This document shows, piece after piece, positions 12,345 through 24,886 of a DNA stretch of 64,000 nt. The notes under the pieces are model-generated. The model made no database searches. It saw nothing but the letters and a program-made list of their open reading frames with translations, and was not told where the DNA came from. Source of the DNA: Straminergon stramineum. Its lineage: Eukaryota > Streptophyta > Bryopsida > Hypnales > Calliergonaceae. Every line of letters starts with the position of its first letter. Position 1 is the stretch's first letter. The position numbers and the translations under genes were made by a program. The DNA lies in assembly GCA_963920665.1 (NCBI GenBank), contig OY987265.1, forward strand, positions 24,495,001 to 24,559,000. The letters are read 5' to 3'.

Positions 12345-15300
12345 TCAGTTTTGATCAATAATGGAAAGAAGGAAAAGAATGTGCACCTCATTATCAGAGT
12401 CGCTATTGCTGCTGTCATCTTCGGATGATGATTTTGTAGTTTCGTTTATTTCCATTTCAGCAAAGAATGCTTCCAACACAAACGCAACAATCTGCAATTA
12501 CAACACCACAGCCATTTTGTGGATGGGCACAACTTCGAAAGCACACCTAAATGCTTTTAATCAGAATCCTAACAACCTATCACCATTTCTCAAAGTCAGT
12601 TCTTCAATCTAGATACAACAGAAGTGGTGTGAGTAGACAAGAAGTAAAAGTCATGATTCTTCTTCCATATTACAACCCATTGTAAAACACGGAAAGCTTC
12701 CATACCAAATTGAGGAGAAATAAAACAGCAATGACGTAGAAGCCCCAGAAGAAAAACATCGTCCACCACGTCCCGGTCAGTATGACGAAGCTCTGCAGGT
12801 TGAAACTTATTAGCAGATCTCATCATTTGAATAGTGTTCGATAACAGAAGAGCGAGATAACCATTCTTCTATTCTTGGACTACCTCCACTAATACTACTA
12901 ATTAGTTGCACTGATACTGACACTAACTAATTAATGAAACGACAGAAGTAGAAGCAAGATAACTATTTATTTTTGGACTACCTCCACTGAAGAGAACAAA
13001 AAAATCATGTAAAAAAGTCTGCAACATTGTTCCCAGGAAAGCTCTTCTTCAGGAAGTCGTAAGCAAAACTAGTTTCAGTAGAGAATACTTACATCCATCC
13101 ATGCTTGCCAGTTGCCCATAATGAGCAGGTCGAACAACGTTACCATGCCGGAAGCAAAATCGTTGAAGTTTTGCAATAAATAACTGAAAAAAGTCAAGGA
13201 TTTCACTGAGTCATTTGAACAATACTTCTATTTGAATACCGAAAAATAAGGAGGTTTCGCCAATAAGAGAATAGTTTGTTCCAATTAAAACGTGTGCGAT
13301 TTCAACAAAGTAAGGAAAAGATTACTGATGAGTGAGGAAGCGTACTCATTCTCAAATATAGCGGTGCTCTCCAGGATGGGATTTCCAGCATAGACAAGGC
13401 CGCCGAAAAGCTGCACAGCATCAAACGGCCCATAACACCATTATTTTATCAAAAATGGTAGTAGGGTAATTATAAGTGGAAGCATAGAGACTATTATCAA
13501 AATAGGAAAATTTCCATATATGCTAGGCATCAAAAATTCTCAAAAGTTGAGTGCTGTCCATTTTCAAATCAATATCTACTCATCGTCCCAGATTTTAGGG
13601 TGTCACATTTAGTTATGAAGTTTCAATTAGGTACCTTTTCCCTTATTTGAAAGCATTCTGAAGGAAGAGAAGCAAAAGAAAAGCAAATAAGGGAATGAAA
13701 GAAACGTACATGAACGCCCAAGGAACAAAAGATACACATGAGGCAGAAGACCATCCCCAAGTAAGGCAGAAGACTGGGGATGAGCTTGAAGAATGTGGCA
13801 ACCATAACCTTGTACCGCTCTACTAACACGAGCAACCTCGTCAACCGCATTAGTCGAGCAATCAAGAGATATCGGATCCTGCAACAATAACAACATGGAA
13901 GTTCAAAGATTTATTTATGTTAATTGAATGAAACTTTTGTTACACAAGTAGCACTTTTGAGTGGCTCATATTCGAACTTTCTGTTGTCCAATTTGATTTA
14001 TTCGTTGATCAACACATGCAACATTCTTCATTTATTTAACCTCGAAGTGTCTCAAAGTTCAAAGTCCATATCCTAGATGATGAATACATTGTTTCAAGGT
14101 GAGCTTTTATCCAACTAACTTCTCCGTCATCCAAAGTTCCAAAGTAATGTTTGAATCGTTGAAAAACAATCCTTCATGACCGATTTGAAGAAAGAGAGGG
14201 AATAATATATTTATACAAAGATATATGCAGAAGTGTGCAATAAAATGACAAAAAGATTTGGATATTGAAGGGTTAAAATTCATGTGCAATATAGATTTTA
14301 GCCCCAGTTTGCATTCTTTTTTTTCCGAATATGGTCAATCAAATTGTCATTATAGAACCGTGAAATCTCTGTCCTTTGGGAGTATGGAAGCAATACAGAA
14401 TAAGGTAAGATCTCATACCACTCTTCATTGCTGAAGAAAGGTAGATCAGTTGGAGAGAAAAACGCTGCAGTCTCCGCAACCACTGCACACACATTCCAGC
14501 AAGCAGAAATCAGACAAACAGAATGCGTACTATATCTAGATATTATGAGGAATATAATTTGGGGTTTTGGGGTTTAGGGTCAGGTTTTCCTCCAGCCTAC
14601 CAATTGTAACCGTAATGACAAAGTCGAACTGGTTTTGTTCAGACCGCCAGTAATTGTTGAATCCATAAACCAGAACTTTCAAACTCATTTCAACAAAGTA
14701 CAACCACCCTGGATCAAACACAAGCGAACAGTTAGTAGGCCAAATTCACGTCATACCATTACTGTAGAGGCCAATGATCTTCAGCACTTGCATGTCAAAA
14801 TAATTAATTATTTCAAAAAAGGTGGTTTAGAACCTTCAATATAATTTCTGAAAGAAATTGATAGACGCAACGAAAGCTACGAAGTTAGAATGCAAATCAA
14901 GAAAAACAGCTTGATTTGCATGCTTAGAAAAGGGATTTAGTTTTGAGGATTGAAGTTACTACTTTTTCAGCAAAATATTGTCATTAATGTTTGGATTTTA
15001 GCTCTCATTTTTTACACCTAAAAAATTCTCAGTATCATAGGCCTCTACAGTAGTCATTCACAGACCTCAAGGTTAAGAAATGAACATACCAAGAGCGAAT
15101 TCGACATCTTGCCAGAAACGCTGGGAAGAACTGTTCTCTATATCAAGCTGCAAATTTCCAGTCAAGAATATGAGATCTTTTAAGAAAATCAATTGTTCAC
15201 ATTTCACTTCAACATGGCTTTGGGTGGAGTTAACAGGCAAATTTCAAGAACACGCTTTAAAGGGAATTCAAACTATCCTATTGCATGGACTTTGCAGAAA

Positions 15301-18300
15301 TAGAATCTACCTCTGAAGGACATGACAGATATTAATAAACAAATTCACAGGGAAGGAACAAACCGTGGTCTCAATAATGACAGCTACAGCGTTGACAAGC
15401 AGCATGCCAATCACAATTTTCTCAAAGACAGGGCTTCTAACAAAAGTCTTCAAAAATTCAAGCGTGTCGGACTTGTAAAATGCAGGAAATTTCTCAAACC
15501 ATGAGGGCTGCAATTGACGCCAAAAATCTTGAAGTCAAATTAAAGAAAACATGGAGTAGATACGGCAGGAGGCCCATAGAAAGACCCTGCAAACTGAAAT
15601 TTACATGAGAAAACCAAAAACTCAGATGAAAATTGAGCTAGAAATTATTGAAGTTTCAACGAATAATTATACTGTTAATTTTTTGAAGTTATAATGCATA
15701 GCGTTCTAACAGTGTCCCCATTCTAAAATAGTGAACAACTGTAATTCGAAAAATTCAATATCAAACATGGATAGTTTTAGACCATCTACAAATACAAAAA
15801 CTATTAACATATAATTGGGCAATACATTCTATACCTCCTCAGCTTTGTCGAACTTCAACGAGATGGCATTGCAAAGGTCAGAAAACTCCTCTCGATTGAT
15901 CTGTCAACCACAAAGTATGATATGACTTTCAAAAAATATTGAAATATTTTCATATAAAATGACACTTAAGTGTTCTGACAAAATAATATCACATTTTGAA
16001 TACAGGAGGAAAAACGATTCTGACCGACTCACCTTGAAGTCACCACTGTCATCCAGTGCATAGAAGACGGCTTCCATGTCATCATCTGCAATCTTTGGTA
16101 ATGATCTGGAAACCCACATCGGGTGAGAGGAAGCTACGGAAACACGAATTTGCACTTCACTAATTTGCAATTGTAAGAAAGCTTGATTCTCTAATCATTC
16201 AGATAGAGATGTTAAACCATTCCCTGGTTGCATCTCAAAAGATCTTGTCTTAGACCCACAAAGGTATCAGTAGTAAGTTGATGTTGATCTAATAGAACAT
16301 TAGAATATAAAGATAATGTTAGATTAGTGTAGAGTTAATTCAATGACAATGACATTAACATTAAATTAATAACACGTGTGTTATACTGCCATTAAATCGA
16401 ATTTAAGAACTTTGTCAGCCTATTGAGATGTGATACTCTAAGAGCAAGCAACTTTGCTACAAGAGAGACGTTCCTATAGCACTGACTCGCTTTCGAGTAT
16501 GGTCCTATTCAAACTTCCTCACATATAGCTTCTGTCAATGCAAGGCCTCCTCGCATTTGGTCCGAGCCAACAAACTATGACTAGGAGAAAAATCATAAAA
16601 TATTATCATAAGCAGGAAGTAACATAGAGTGTATTGATGTATTCCTCATGCATCAGAATTGTCTCAACTTTTGAAAGCGTTTCCAAAATAATAGGATACA
16701 TACCGGTACTTGTTGAGTTCCTTAAAAAGTTTAGCACACTGAGGTACATCAAGATATCCTCGTCTCTGCAAATCAAAGAGAGGAGGTCATGGTACAAAGC
16801 AAGCTCATTGACACACCAAAACATATAACCTAAACCCTAAACGCAACATCTCTCCCCAGAATTGTGGACAATGTTTAAGTAGGAGGAGGCAAACAGAGCG
16901 TACAAAAACTGGTTAATAATGTTATGAGAGCATCACCAAAAGATATTAGTAAGTATTTTTAGAGCTTGAGTCTCCATGCACAAGACTTGAGAATTTTACC
17001 TGCTCATCCATGAGTTTGAAAGCAGCACTCAGAACTTGCTGACGCTTGTCCTCTTCATTTATCAGGAGCTTTGCCAGCTGTTGCCATCAATACTCATTCC
17101 CTTAGCAAATCTCAACAATATATTTTCAAAGATCGTTTTGCTAAATAATCGAAATGATACAGGTAGACATTCAGAGATACTGCTTAACTTCCTCTGAGAT
17201 GAAATATGTTCAAGAAAGTATTCAAACAATTGGGAACCTCAAACAGTAGAATCAAACAGTAGAGGCTAAGCTTGTTAAAAAAAGGTACTGACATCTCTAA
17301 GACAAGGCGGTCTTCGTAAAACCATAATCCCAAGTCCGATGTGTCACTGTCTCATTTGATAGTTAGAAGAGAGTTATAACACATAATTCTTCTTCTCATT
17401 CTAAGCCTTTAGATCAAACAAAAAGTACATAGCTACACATTCTTCATTGGATAGAACGACTTTCCATTAATCTAGTCCATCTACAGCTTTATGAGAAACG
17501 GAAAAATAGAAAACGCTCACCTGACCCTTGAAACTGTCGTACACGACGGCAAGAATTAAGTTCATGATGAAGTAGACTCCAAATAAGATGTACAAGATAA
17601 AGAATAATGAAGTGAACCGCGACGACCTGAAACATAGTAGATTGGTCTATGAGAATATATCGAAAGGGTTTTGTGAGAAGATCACAGAACAAGCAAGACA
17701 AAACTAACCTCACTTTTCTGCAATGCAGAGATAGCTTTTAGTTATTCAAGATAAACTTCTTGATAAAAAAACTTAGGCAATACAACCTGCGAAGTAAGCC
17801 AGTAACAAAAAATAAGGCAATGCAGAAGGACAATGTGGGCAATTACTTGTAAGCTGGCAGCCAGACGTCTGGATTGTTGGACGTGGTGAAGAGAATGGAC
17901 ATCTGGTAGAGAGTGGTCGAGTAAGAGGTGAATATGCTCTTGCCCTGTACTGTATCTTCAAAAAGCACGTATGCCAACCAGCTTGAGAAGAGCAAGTATA
18001 ACCCCAGCAGTGCCTACACAGCAAATACCAAACGAGGCTCAGAACCATAAATTCAACTACTGAAACATTAAAATAGTATTAAAAACATTATTTATAATGA
18101 AAATTTAAAAGCAAAATAAAACAAAATAAAACACCAAGAATAATCCTAAGTAAGCTGGGTTATCAAACCTTGATTTTATCTTCATCAAGATTAGGATTAT
18201 GTCTTCCTATAGTTGGGGAGTAGGAAAAAGAAAGGGTTGTGATTGAAAATCTCGAATATCACTACTTCCTTGGTTAACCCTGAGGCACGCTGTAACCTAA

Positions 18301-21300
18301 TTTGCGAATTTATCATAGTGTCCAATCTATCTCCAACTTGGGTTCTAGAATGTTCGTGAGATTCACAAGAAAGGGGGTGTCGAACTACCCAGATTAATCT
18401 TAACAACTGATTGGACTGTTCTTCCAAAACCAAACTACATTTTCACCGGCAAATATTTATCCTGCTACCAATGTTTGAAAATCACTAACGATTTCAGAGA
18501 GGATATTCCCAACTTACAGCAATATTCAAAAAGTCTGGCACAACCCCAACTAAAGTCTTCATACAGTCACGTAAACCCCTGCATAGATGCAAAGAACGAC
18601 ATGTGTTTAGAACCTTCGGCAAATTTTAAATTTTAAAATTGAAACAATCCTGCAAGAACTTACTCAAGTTTAGTACTAGGTACATCTACAAGGCCGCTAA
18701 ATATACACAGACCTCTTTAATAAGACCACTAAAACAACGTTCTAGAGTATCCTACACATCTATCATTGATTGTAGCACACTTCTCAGACACAAACTAAAG
18801 TTGTAGTCATTCTTGGACGTTCATTAAACAAATTCTGAAATATCCTACACACTTGATAACTACAATTGACTATACCACCCTTATCACACACTAAAACTAC
18901 GTGACGGTCAACTTATTTGGGTCAGAATGTTTACCGAACGTTTACTACAATGAGAGCAATTCTGAGGTATGGCGCCAGTCTAAACGGTAAGCTGACAATG
19001 AAGCCAGATGGTACCACATAGATAGCATTCACCAACGTATCCAACGCCAATACCAGAAAGAGGGAAGACTGCATAGAAACCAGACACCAAAATTATCACA
19101 GGCGGACGAATAACAACAGTAGTCGAAATTCCTAATCTTATACAACAGTAGGGGTGTCACAGTAGAAGAAGATTTCTGAATCACATTCCAAAACTCTATA
19201 AGGGCTTAACGCTTGAGGAAAGAAAATTTGAGAAAATTAAAAATTCTGTTGTATACAATTTGGTAACGAACTTGCAAATCGCAAGATCTAGCAGGCCCAC
19301 ATGGTAGATTCAGTTGAGATTGTTTCAAAGAGAGAAAATATATGCGAGTTGTCAAAAGGATTCTTTACTCGTAAAACTTCGAGTCTGCTCTTCCAAAACA
19401 GCTTGATCCCAATAATAGCGATGGGTAAGAACGTGGACAGTCCGAGTATGATCAGGATCACCGTCTGCAAATCAACATCAGTGTATCAGACATTTATTAC
19501 ATTTATAAAACTTGAGAAGCAGTGATCTTTACTGCAGAATTTGAAATTCATTGGAGAAACTAGTGCAGGAGCTTCTGCCCTACGATGCAGAAGATCCCCT
19601 ATTGAATTCACAAATTTGTGTATGGTAAGTTAATCCAATAGAACAGTACATCAACACGTGAATTAATGGCAAGTTTCTGTTGACTAAATGTTTACTTAAA
19701 TACCACTACCATTGTAATATCAATATTTCTACCAATGACACAAAGATTAATTTAACACCATTAGCATTAGACAACCCTTTACTCAACATGAACATTGTAT
19801 GAATCTAATGTCTATTAACATTAAAGAACTCTGTAAACCTAATGCAGGGAGTCTTTTGTGAGGCACATTATGTGTTAACCTTACGACACACTAGTCTCAA
19901 ACTTCCAAACTTAAAACGAAATAAACCCAAACCTCAAAGATGAGTGACTCATATCGAGTTAAATAAGGAAGGCCCCCAAGAAAGAATTTGTCTCTTTCTC
20001 CACATGGACTCGGAAATTTCCCCTTGCACCAAAGCGGCACCTACAAAGCCACCAACAAGAGTAAGGTTTATCATTTTCCAAAAGAGAATAAAAATGGAAG
20101 GAGAAAACTCAAACACCAAATACCACAATCTTAACGTTATAACGCAAGTCGAGACATTCCCCGCAATACATGCGTATTGCAGAATATTTTGCAGTTGTCA
20201 GATTCTTAATCTTAAGCAAACACAGATCACCAAGCTACACCGGTCTCAACTATATTGTTCACCACCGACACTCCAGCTACAAAGGTTAGTAATGTCACTG
20301 TAGAAGTGTCTTTCAAAAGATGGTCTTACTTCAAAGAAATTCAGCAACAGCAACGCAGCCAGGTTCAAGTGCCAGAGAAAGTCCAAACGGATATATGCGA
20401 AGTAGAGCTTGGCAGACTCCTCGAAATTGGACTGCTCCAGCACCTCCGGTGGTAAACCAACTCCATCCTCAGCCTACCAAAACCAAACAATGAATTAAAA
20501 TTAAAATTGAAAATCTCACAAACAAACTGGTTCCAATACTGCAAGGGGAATCAAAAAAGAATGTTGAGAGTAAAATAGAATTGGAAAATAGTCCAAGACT
20601 CAGGGTAATGGTTGTTTAGGCTGATCTCTCATTAAGTTAACTATTACCAATCCTATATTTCTTCACACATGGTGATTCTGATTCCAAGGTTCTAGGACCT
20701 TAGTGTAAAAAGTACTATATTCTTGTAAATTTGCATCCAAAAACCTTCAAGAGAATAGACAAAGTATGTGCAAGAAACTTCCAGATTCACATAAAACTTG
20801 AATTGCAGCTCTTTCATTATTCCTTCTAATACAGCAAAAAAATCTAAACTATGGGAGGGGAGTTTCCAAACGAGGTGTCGGGGGTGTCAAACTATGGATA
20901 CTGCCTGTTCAGGTTATTTCAAATCCAGTGTTTCTAATTTCACACGCAAGAGGCCTTCTCCTCACTCTGATTCTCAAATGGTCATCCTCATCTAAAGTGA
21001 TACAATCCCAGTGTAAAAATGTAAGAATGTAGAGCTGTTATTTATTTTCCAGTAAACTGCACCCTAAAACCCCTCTCGAGATTAGGCAAAGCATCTGCAA
21101 GAAACCTTCCAGATTCACATAAAACTGCAATAACAGCGCCTTAATTCTTCACTGCAATACAGGAAATCTGCAATACTCCTAAACTTAACGAAAAATGAGC
21201 GGGCAGTTTCCAAAAAAGCCGCATTCTCTTTGAAAATGCTGGAAGGGCTAAACCAAGAAAAGCTAAGCACATGAAGGGGTGTCAGACTTCAAGACTTGTG

Positions 21301-22067
21301 CTCCAAGAATGCAGGTAATTTGGGGAACAAAATCTTTCTTCCCTGCAATGAAGCAAAACTATCTATAATCTCTTAGGGGAAATTATGGGCAAGCAGTTCC
21401 CAAAAGAGCTGCATTCTCTTTGAAATTGTTTTGAAGGGCTAAACGAAAAGAAGCGGAGACAAATTTCTAAACTTGTTCTTTAAGAATGGATGCAATATTG
21501 GGATTTAACTAAAGTTTTCCTTCCCTGCAATGCAGCAAAACCTTCTAAAACTTTGGACAGGATCTTTCTAAACGAGCTACATTCTCCTTGGAATTTCAGA
21601 AAGGCTATACCAAACAAAAAGCAAGCGACTTCCAAGATTTGCAGACATCAGACTTCCAGACTTGCTTTCCGAGAATGGAGGCGATTTCGAAAATGCAATA
21701 CAAAATCTCCACCAGACAGCTTCTACTTCTCAGCGACAGCATTCAAGGACTCACAATCGCACATTAGCGAACTTGAAAACAAGCTTCAAAATCGCAAACT
21801 CCAACAACCCCAAGAACCCAGCACACGCCCTGAGCAAAATGAGAACACACAAAACGAGAATGCAGCTAGTTCAGTAGAGACCTGATCCACCATAGCCGCA
21901 GCTTTCTCGTAAACATTTCCCTTCGTAATCGCTTCCCCACGTCTCCCCACCAACACATTGTTGAGGGCGCCACTCTCAGTCCCACCAAGGCTACTGGAAG
22001 ATCCACCCCGTCGCCGCACAATACCACTAGTACTGCCGCTAGGCAGCAACGGATCCTCCATAGCCAT
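12345..22067 (-). CDS. TPC1: Vacuolar two-pore cation channel TPC1
   Basis: Two 6-TM voltage-gated cation channel repeats joined by an EF-hand linker; in plants TPC1 is the tonoplast slow-vacuolar channel. Exons (descending): 22067-21882, 20473-20330, 20040-19933, 19464-19369, 19068-18935, 18578-18518, 18013-17847, 17626-17521, 17077-17000, 16765-16704, 16105-16033, 15900-15835, 15507-15364, 15147-15090, 14708-14601, 14482-14419, 13878-13710, 13410-13346, 13183-13093, 12792-12706, 12491-12387 or on to a stop at 12345. All are GT-AG with joining phases, 724 residues to 12387. Seen: MEDPLL near the N-terminus (like the Arabidopsis EDPLI tonoplast signal), filter I TTSNNP (286-291), EF-hand 1 loop 358-369, EF-hand 2 loop 399-410, LDIEN at 476-480, second voltage-sensor arginines 560/563/566, filter II MGNW (652-655), and an acidic Ser/Asp tail. 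Start 22067 (MAMEDP) or 22061 (MEDP). The C-terminus is uncertain. Confidence 0.93.
18748..18900 (-). repeat. Two short related units in TPC1 intron 5
   Basis: Two imperfect copies of about 65-70 bp (phrases TATCCTACACA ... ATTGA ... TAC/TAG ... CACACTT ... CACACTAAA) lie in tandem here. A related phrase (GAGTATCTTACACGCTTGTC...) occurs at 11625-11700 beyond the 3' end of the gene. Probably fragments of one old repeat. Confidence 0.5.
20737..21700 (-). repeat. Degenerate tandem repeat in TPC1 intron 1
   Basis: Intron 1 (20474-21881) is largely an imperfect tandem array. Recurrent blocks on the plus strand are GCAAGAAACTTCCAGATTCA (20770, 21100), CTGCAATG/ACAGCAAAA (20830, 21150, 21345, 21525), TTTCCAAA..GAG..GCATTCTCTTTG (20865, 21210, 21400, 21570) and GAAGGGCTAAAC (21240, 21430, 21600). 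Spacing is about 180-320 bp. The array contains chance open frames (for example 21490-21885 plus) that are not genes. Confidence 0.65.
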
Positions 22068-22070
22068 CAC

Positions 22071-22191
22071 CTAAAACAACAAAACCACCCAACAACAATG
22101 CATCCCGGCTTCAAAACAAAACATCCGTCCTCAAAAACAAATGCATCACCGACACTTGAAAAGTGGAACCTGTACTTGAAACCACTTCTAC
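22071..22191 (-). other. Probable 5'-UTR intron of TPC1
   Basis: On the minus strand a donor TACAG|gtagaag at 22192/22191 and an acceptor ttgttttag just before the GTGATGG that contains the start codon bound a ~120 bp intron in the leader. Read from splice signals only. Confidence 0.5.
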
Positions 22192-22249
22192 CTGTACTAT
22201 GAATCTGTGGCGATCTTCGGGATCTTGTTGCAACGTCCTTACAGTTCAC

Positions 22250-24436
22250 TTACTGCAGGAAGAAACAGAGTGAAGGGCACTGATGATGAGTATGCAAGTG
22301 TGATTGTTTGGATTGGTGCAGTGATGAGAGGGATCGGGAAGAATCGTTCCTGGAGATTGGAATCGGGAGAAGATTCCTGCTCTGGGCTTCAGGGATATCT
22401 TTTTCTTTTTTCATATTCACGGTTTAACTTACTGGAGGCTTTTGAGTGGTGTTTTGGGGTGTTTTTTGTGGTGGGAGGATATTGCAATTGTGGTATCAAA
22501 GAGGTGAGCAGGTTCCAGTCTGGAAAGGTTCGAGGTTGATGTAAGTTACGATGCCGGGATTCCTGATGGAGATCCTTTCCAGGGGCTTGGAAGGGTCGGT
22601 GGCTTTGGAAAGATGGGAGTTTTGACTTCTGTTTTTGTCTTTACGAAAAGCAAAGCAAACTGTGTTTCGCACTCAGAGGTTGAAATCAAAATAGATGAGA
22701 AATGTTGTTATAATGTAAGTGAGAGTGATTCATGGAACCCCTACAGTAACTACACCTAAAATAAGCAATTCAGCATGGTTCCCATTAGTATATTGATTTC
22801 TTTATGTTGTTGTGGAGTCTTTTTAGCAGGCAAAAGGGGGTTCAAGATTCTCTTAGAATGCATTTTTTGGACAACGAATGAATAAACTATGAATTTTCAA
22901 AGTACTGAAAATAGATGTTTTTGGAAGTGAACATAGACTCTCATGAATAGTGGGAGGACATTATAGGCAAGAACCTACACTGGTCAGTTTTAGGAAGTGG
23001 TCAAAATTAGGCATGGTTACCTTAAGTGTGCAGAGTCTTCTCTAGAATTGATGATTTGAGAAAAATCATTATAAAGTGCTATTTGGAAGAATATTTTGGA
23101 ATTGGGATACAACGAAAAGTTGTAGATTCAATTTGTACTATTAGATTCACCAATGCTATCACCAATATTTTTTTTATAGTTTTTGAGAAAAAAAGTTCCA
23201 AATTCCTTTGAAATTTGATTTCAAGCAAAATATTATCATTTTTTGAGTAAAAATTTGTTGGAATGGATTAGAAATTAGATTTCTAGACATGGTGATATTT
23301 TAAAAAAATTTTGTATTCTTCAAATCTGTGACCTCCTTTTAAAAATCCAGTTTTGAACTAGAGTTAATGCAATTTTGGCTTGGTCAACCACTTGACATCA
23401 TTCCTTACACATTTGTAATTTTAGAAAAATATATGAAATCTCATAACACTAAATCCAAACATTAGATAGGGCAACAACATAATAAATTAAGTATCTTCAC
23501 AAATTAGGATGACTTTCATCCAAATAGTAATGAGGATGAAACTTGAATTTCAATTTGTTCGTTGTCCAAAAAGTGGACATCGGAGTGCTTAGGGGTTAAT
23601 TATTTAGGTCACTCTCAATACTATAGTGTAAAGTATCTCTTCTCTTTATTGCTGCAGTGAGCATCCCCCCCAATTCCAAACAAGGTTTTGGTTTGGTTTT
23701 TCCTAGACAAAGTGATTATGTTGTTGGCAACTTCGATGGTAATTTTGCTGAAAATTCTGTTGAAAATCTTTGGGAAGTTTATTTTTCACTTTGTAATTAC
23801 CAATAACAAAGAAGATTTTCCAAAATTCCCTAACAATAACCAGCCTCTACTTAACCCATATAACATTGACACAAACGTTTAGTGTCCGATGGATGACAAA
23901 AAATCTCTCTACGTAGGACAGAATTGCAACTATTCATCATCAGAAATTAGAATTAGAAAGGGGAGATCTTCTACAATACTTTGACCTCCAATGAGTATTT
24001 TTTTTCTTAAAGTAGATGATGTCACAGGGTTCCAAAAGGGTTGATTCCACGGTCACCAGTCCATTCTGTAAGGGTTAACTTAATTTTTGGAGTCACCCCA
24101 ATGGGAAAAAATATGAAAAAAAAAACAAAAAAAAACAGCAAGACTAATAGGGTGACAGAGTAATAGTTTTGCAGTCTGTCAAGCTTATCTAACTACAGTA
24201 AAGCACTGCTGAGTCTTGCCGGTGGATCTGCACGTGAGCGAGAACATGTGGGATGCATGACAAGAACTTTCATCCAAATTCATTGCACTTTTCATCCATG
24301 TCGGTGCCGTCTGCCCTGCAGCAGGGCTCCCTCTCGAATTTTTGGGATTTTTACGGATTGCTGACGTGGCTGTCAAGACGCTGATTTGTTATATTTCTAA
24401 ATATACCGTACATCTTCGTTATCCATATGGTTTACC
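22250..24436. other. TPC1 promoter side and AT-rich spacer
   Basis: 22200-22700 is less AT-rich and should contain the TPC1 promoter (transcription runs leftward). Beyond 22700 no gene is recognised. The block at 23881-24010 (AGTGTCCGATGGATGAC ... TTTGACCTCCAATGAGT) is related to 46470-46640 and 48917-49040, so it is a fragment of a dispersed repeat. Confidence 0.5.
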
Positions 24437-24533
24437 TTACATATGGTAGAACCACCCATTACCAACCAAGTCCCATGGCCAATCTATAGGTGTTGGGAAA
24501 TTCAACAGAGATATGACTGATTTCTAACCACTA

Positions 24534-24860
24534 AGGTAGAAGGTCCATAAAGCGCCCATCTAAGAGCTGAAACTGAATTTTGGGGAGGTGAAATTTATTG
24601 AAATATTTTTCAGTAAATTTTTCTTGAAAGACAAGTGGAATTAACATCCAATCCAAGTCGTTTCATAATTTTTGGAGTTTTGTGGAATTAGTTATAAATT
24701 TTTGAAGTCGAAATGGCTTAGGGCTTTAAAATCGCCCACCTCCTCAAATGTACACTGTTGGTACATCCCTGTAAAGATGAAAAAAGAACCATGTACAAAC
24801 AGTGTACATTTGAGGAGGTGGGCAGTTTTAGAGCATGTGCGGATTTCGAGCCTCCTACTT
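24534..24860 (+). mobile_element. MITE family M1, copy 1 (~327 bp)
   Basis: Begins AGGTAGAAGG and ends CCTCCTACTT, near-perfect inverted repeats, each flanked by TA (24532-24533 and 24861-24862), which fits a TA target-site duplication as in Tc1/mariner-type elements. The body has no open frame, but its right third holds a 32-bp stem hairpin. Copies at 28330-28654 (inverted), 44447-44760 (inverted) and 58480-58799 (same orientation). Confidence 0.85.
24734..24823. repeat. Perfect-stem hairpin inside MITE M1 copy 1
   Basis: Left arm 24734-24765 (GCCCACCTCCTCAAATGTAC onward) pairs with right arm 24792-24823 over about 32 positions with one mismatch or so, leaving a 26-nt loop. The stem would fold in RNA from either strand. 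It is retained in the copies near 28355-28455 and 58670-58760. Confidence 0.8.
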
Positions 24861-24886
24861 TAGTTTCATGGTTTTTGACCATCTTC

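Noticed and set aside
12361..12612. 83-codon plus-strand frame
   Set aside because: Antisense shadow of TPC1 exon 21 and its intron.
19944..20303. 119-codon plus-strand frame
   Set aside because: Overlaps TPC1 exon 3 in antisense and runs into intron; no similarity.
21490..21885. 131-codon plus-strand frame, Gln/Asn-rich
   Set aside because: Lies in the tandem array of TPC1 intron 1 and antisense to the end of exon 1; composition follows the repeat.
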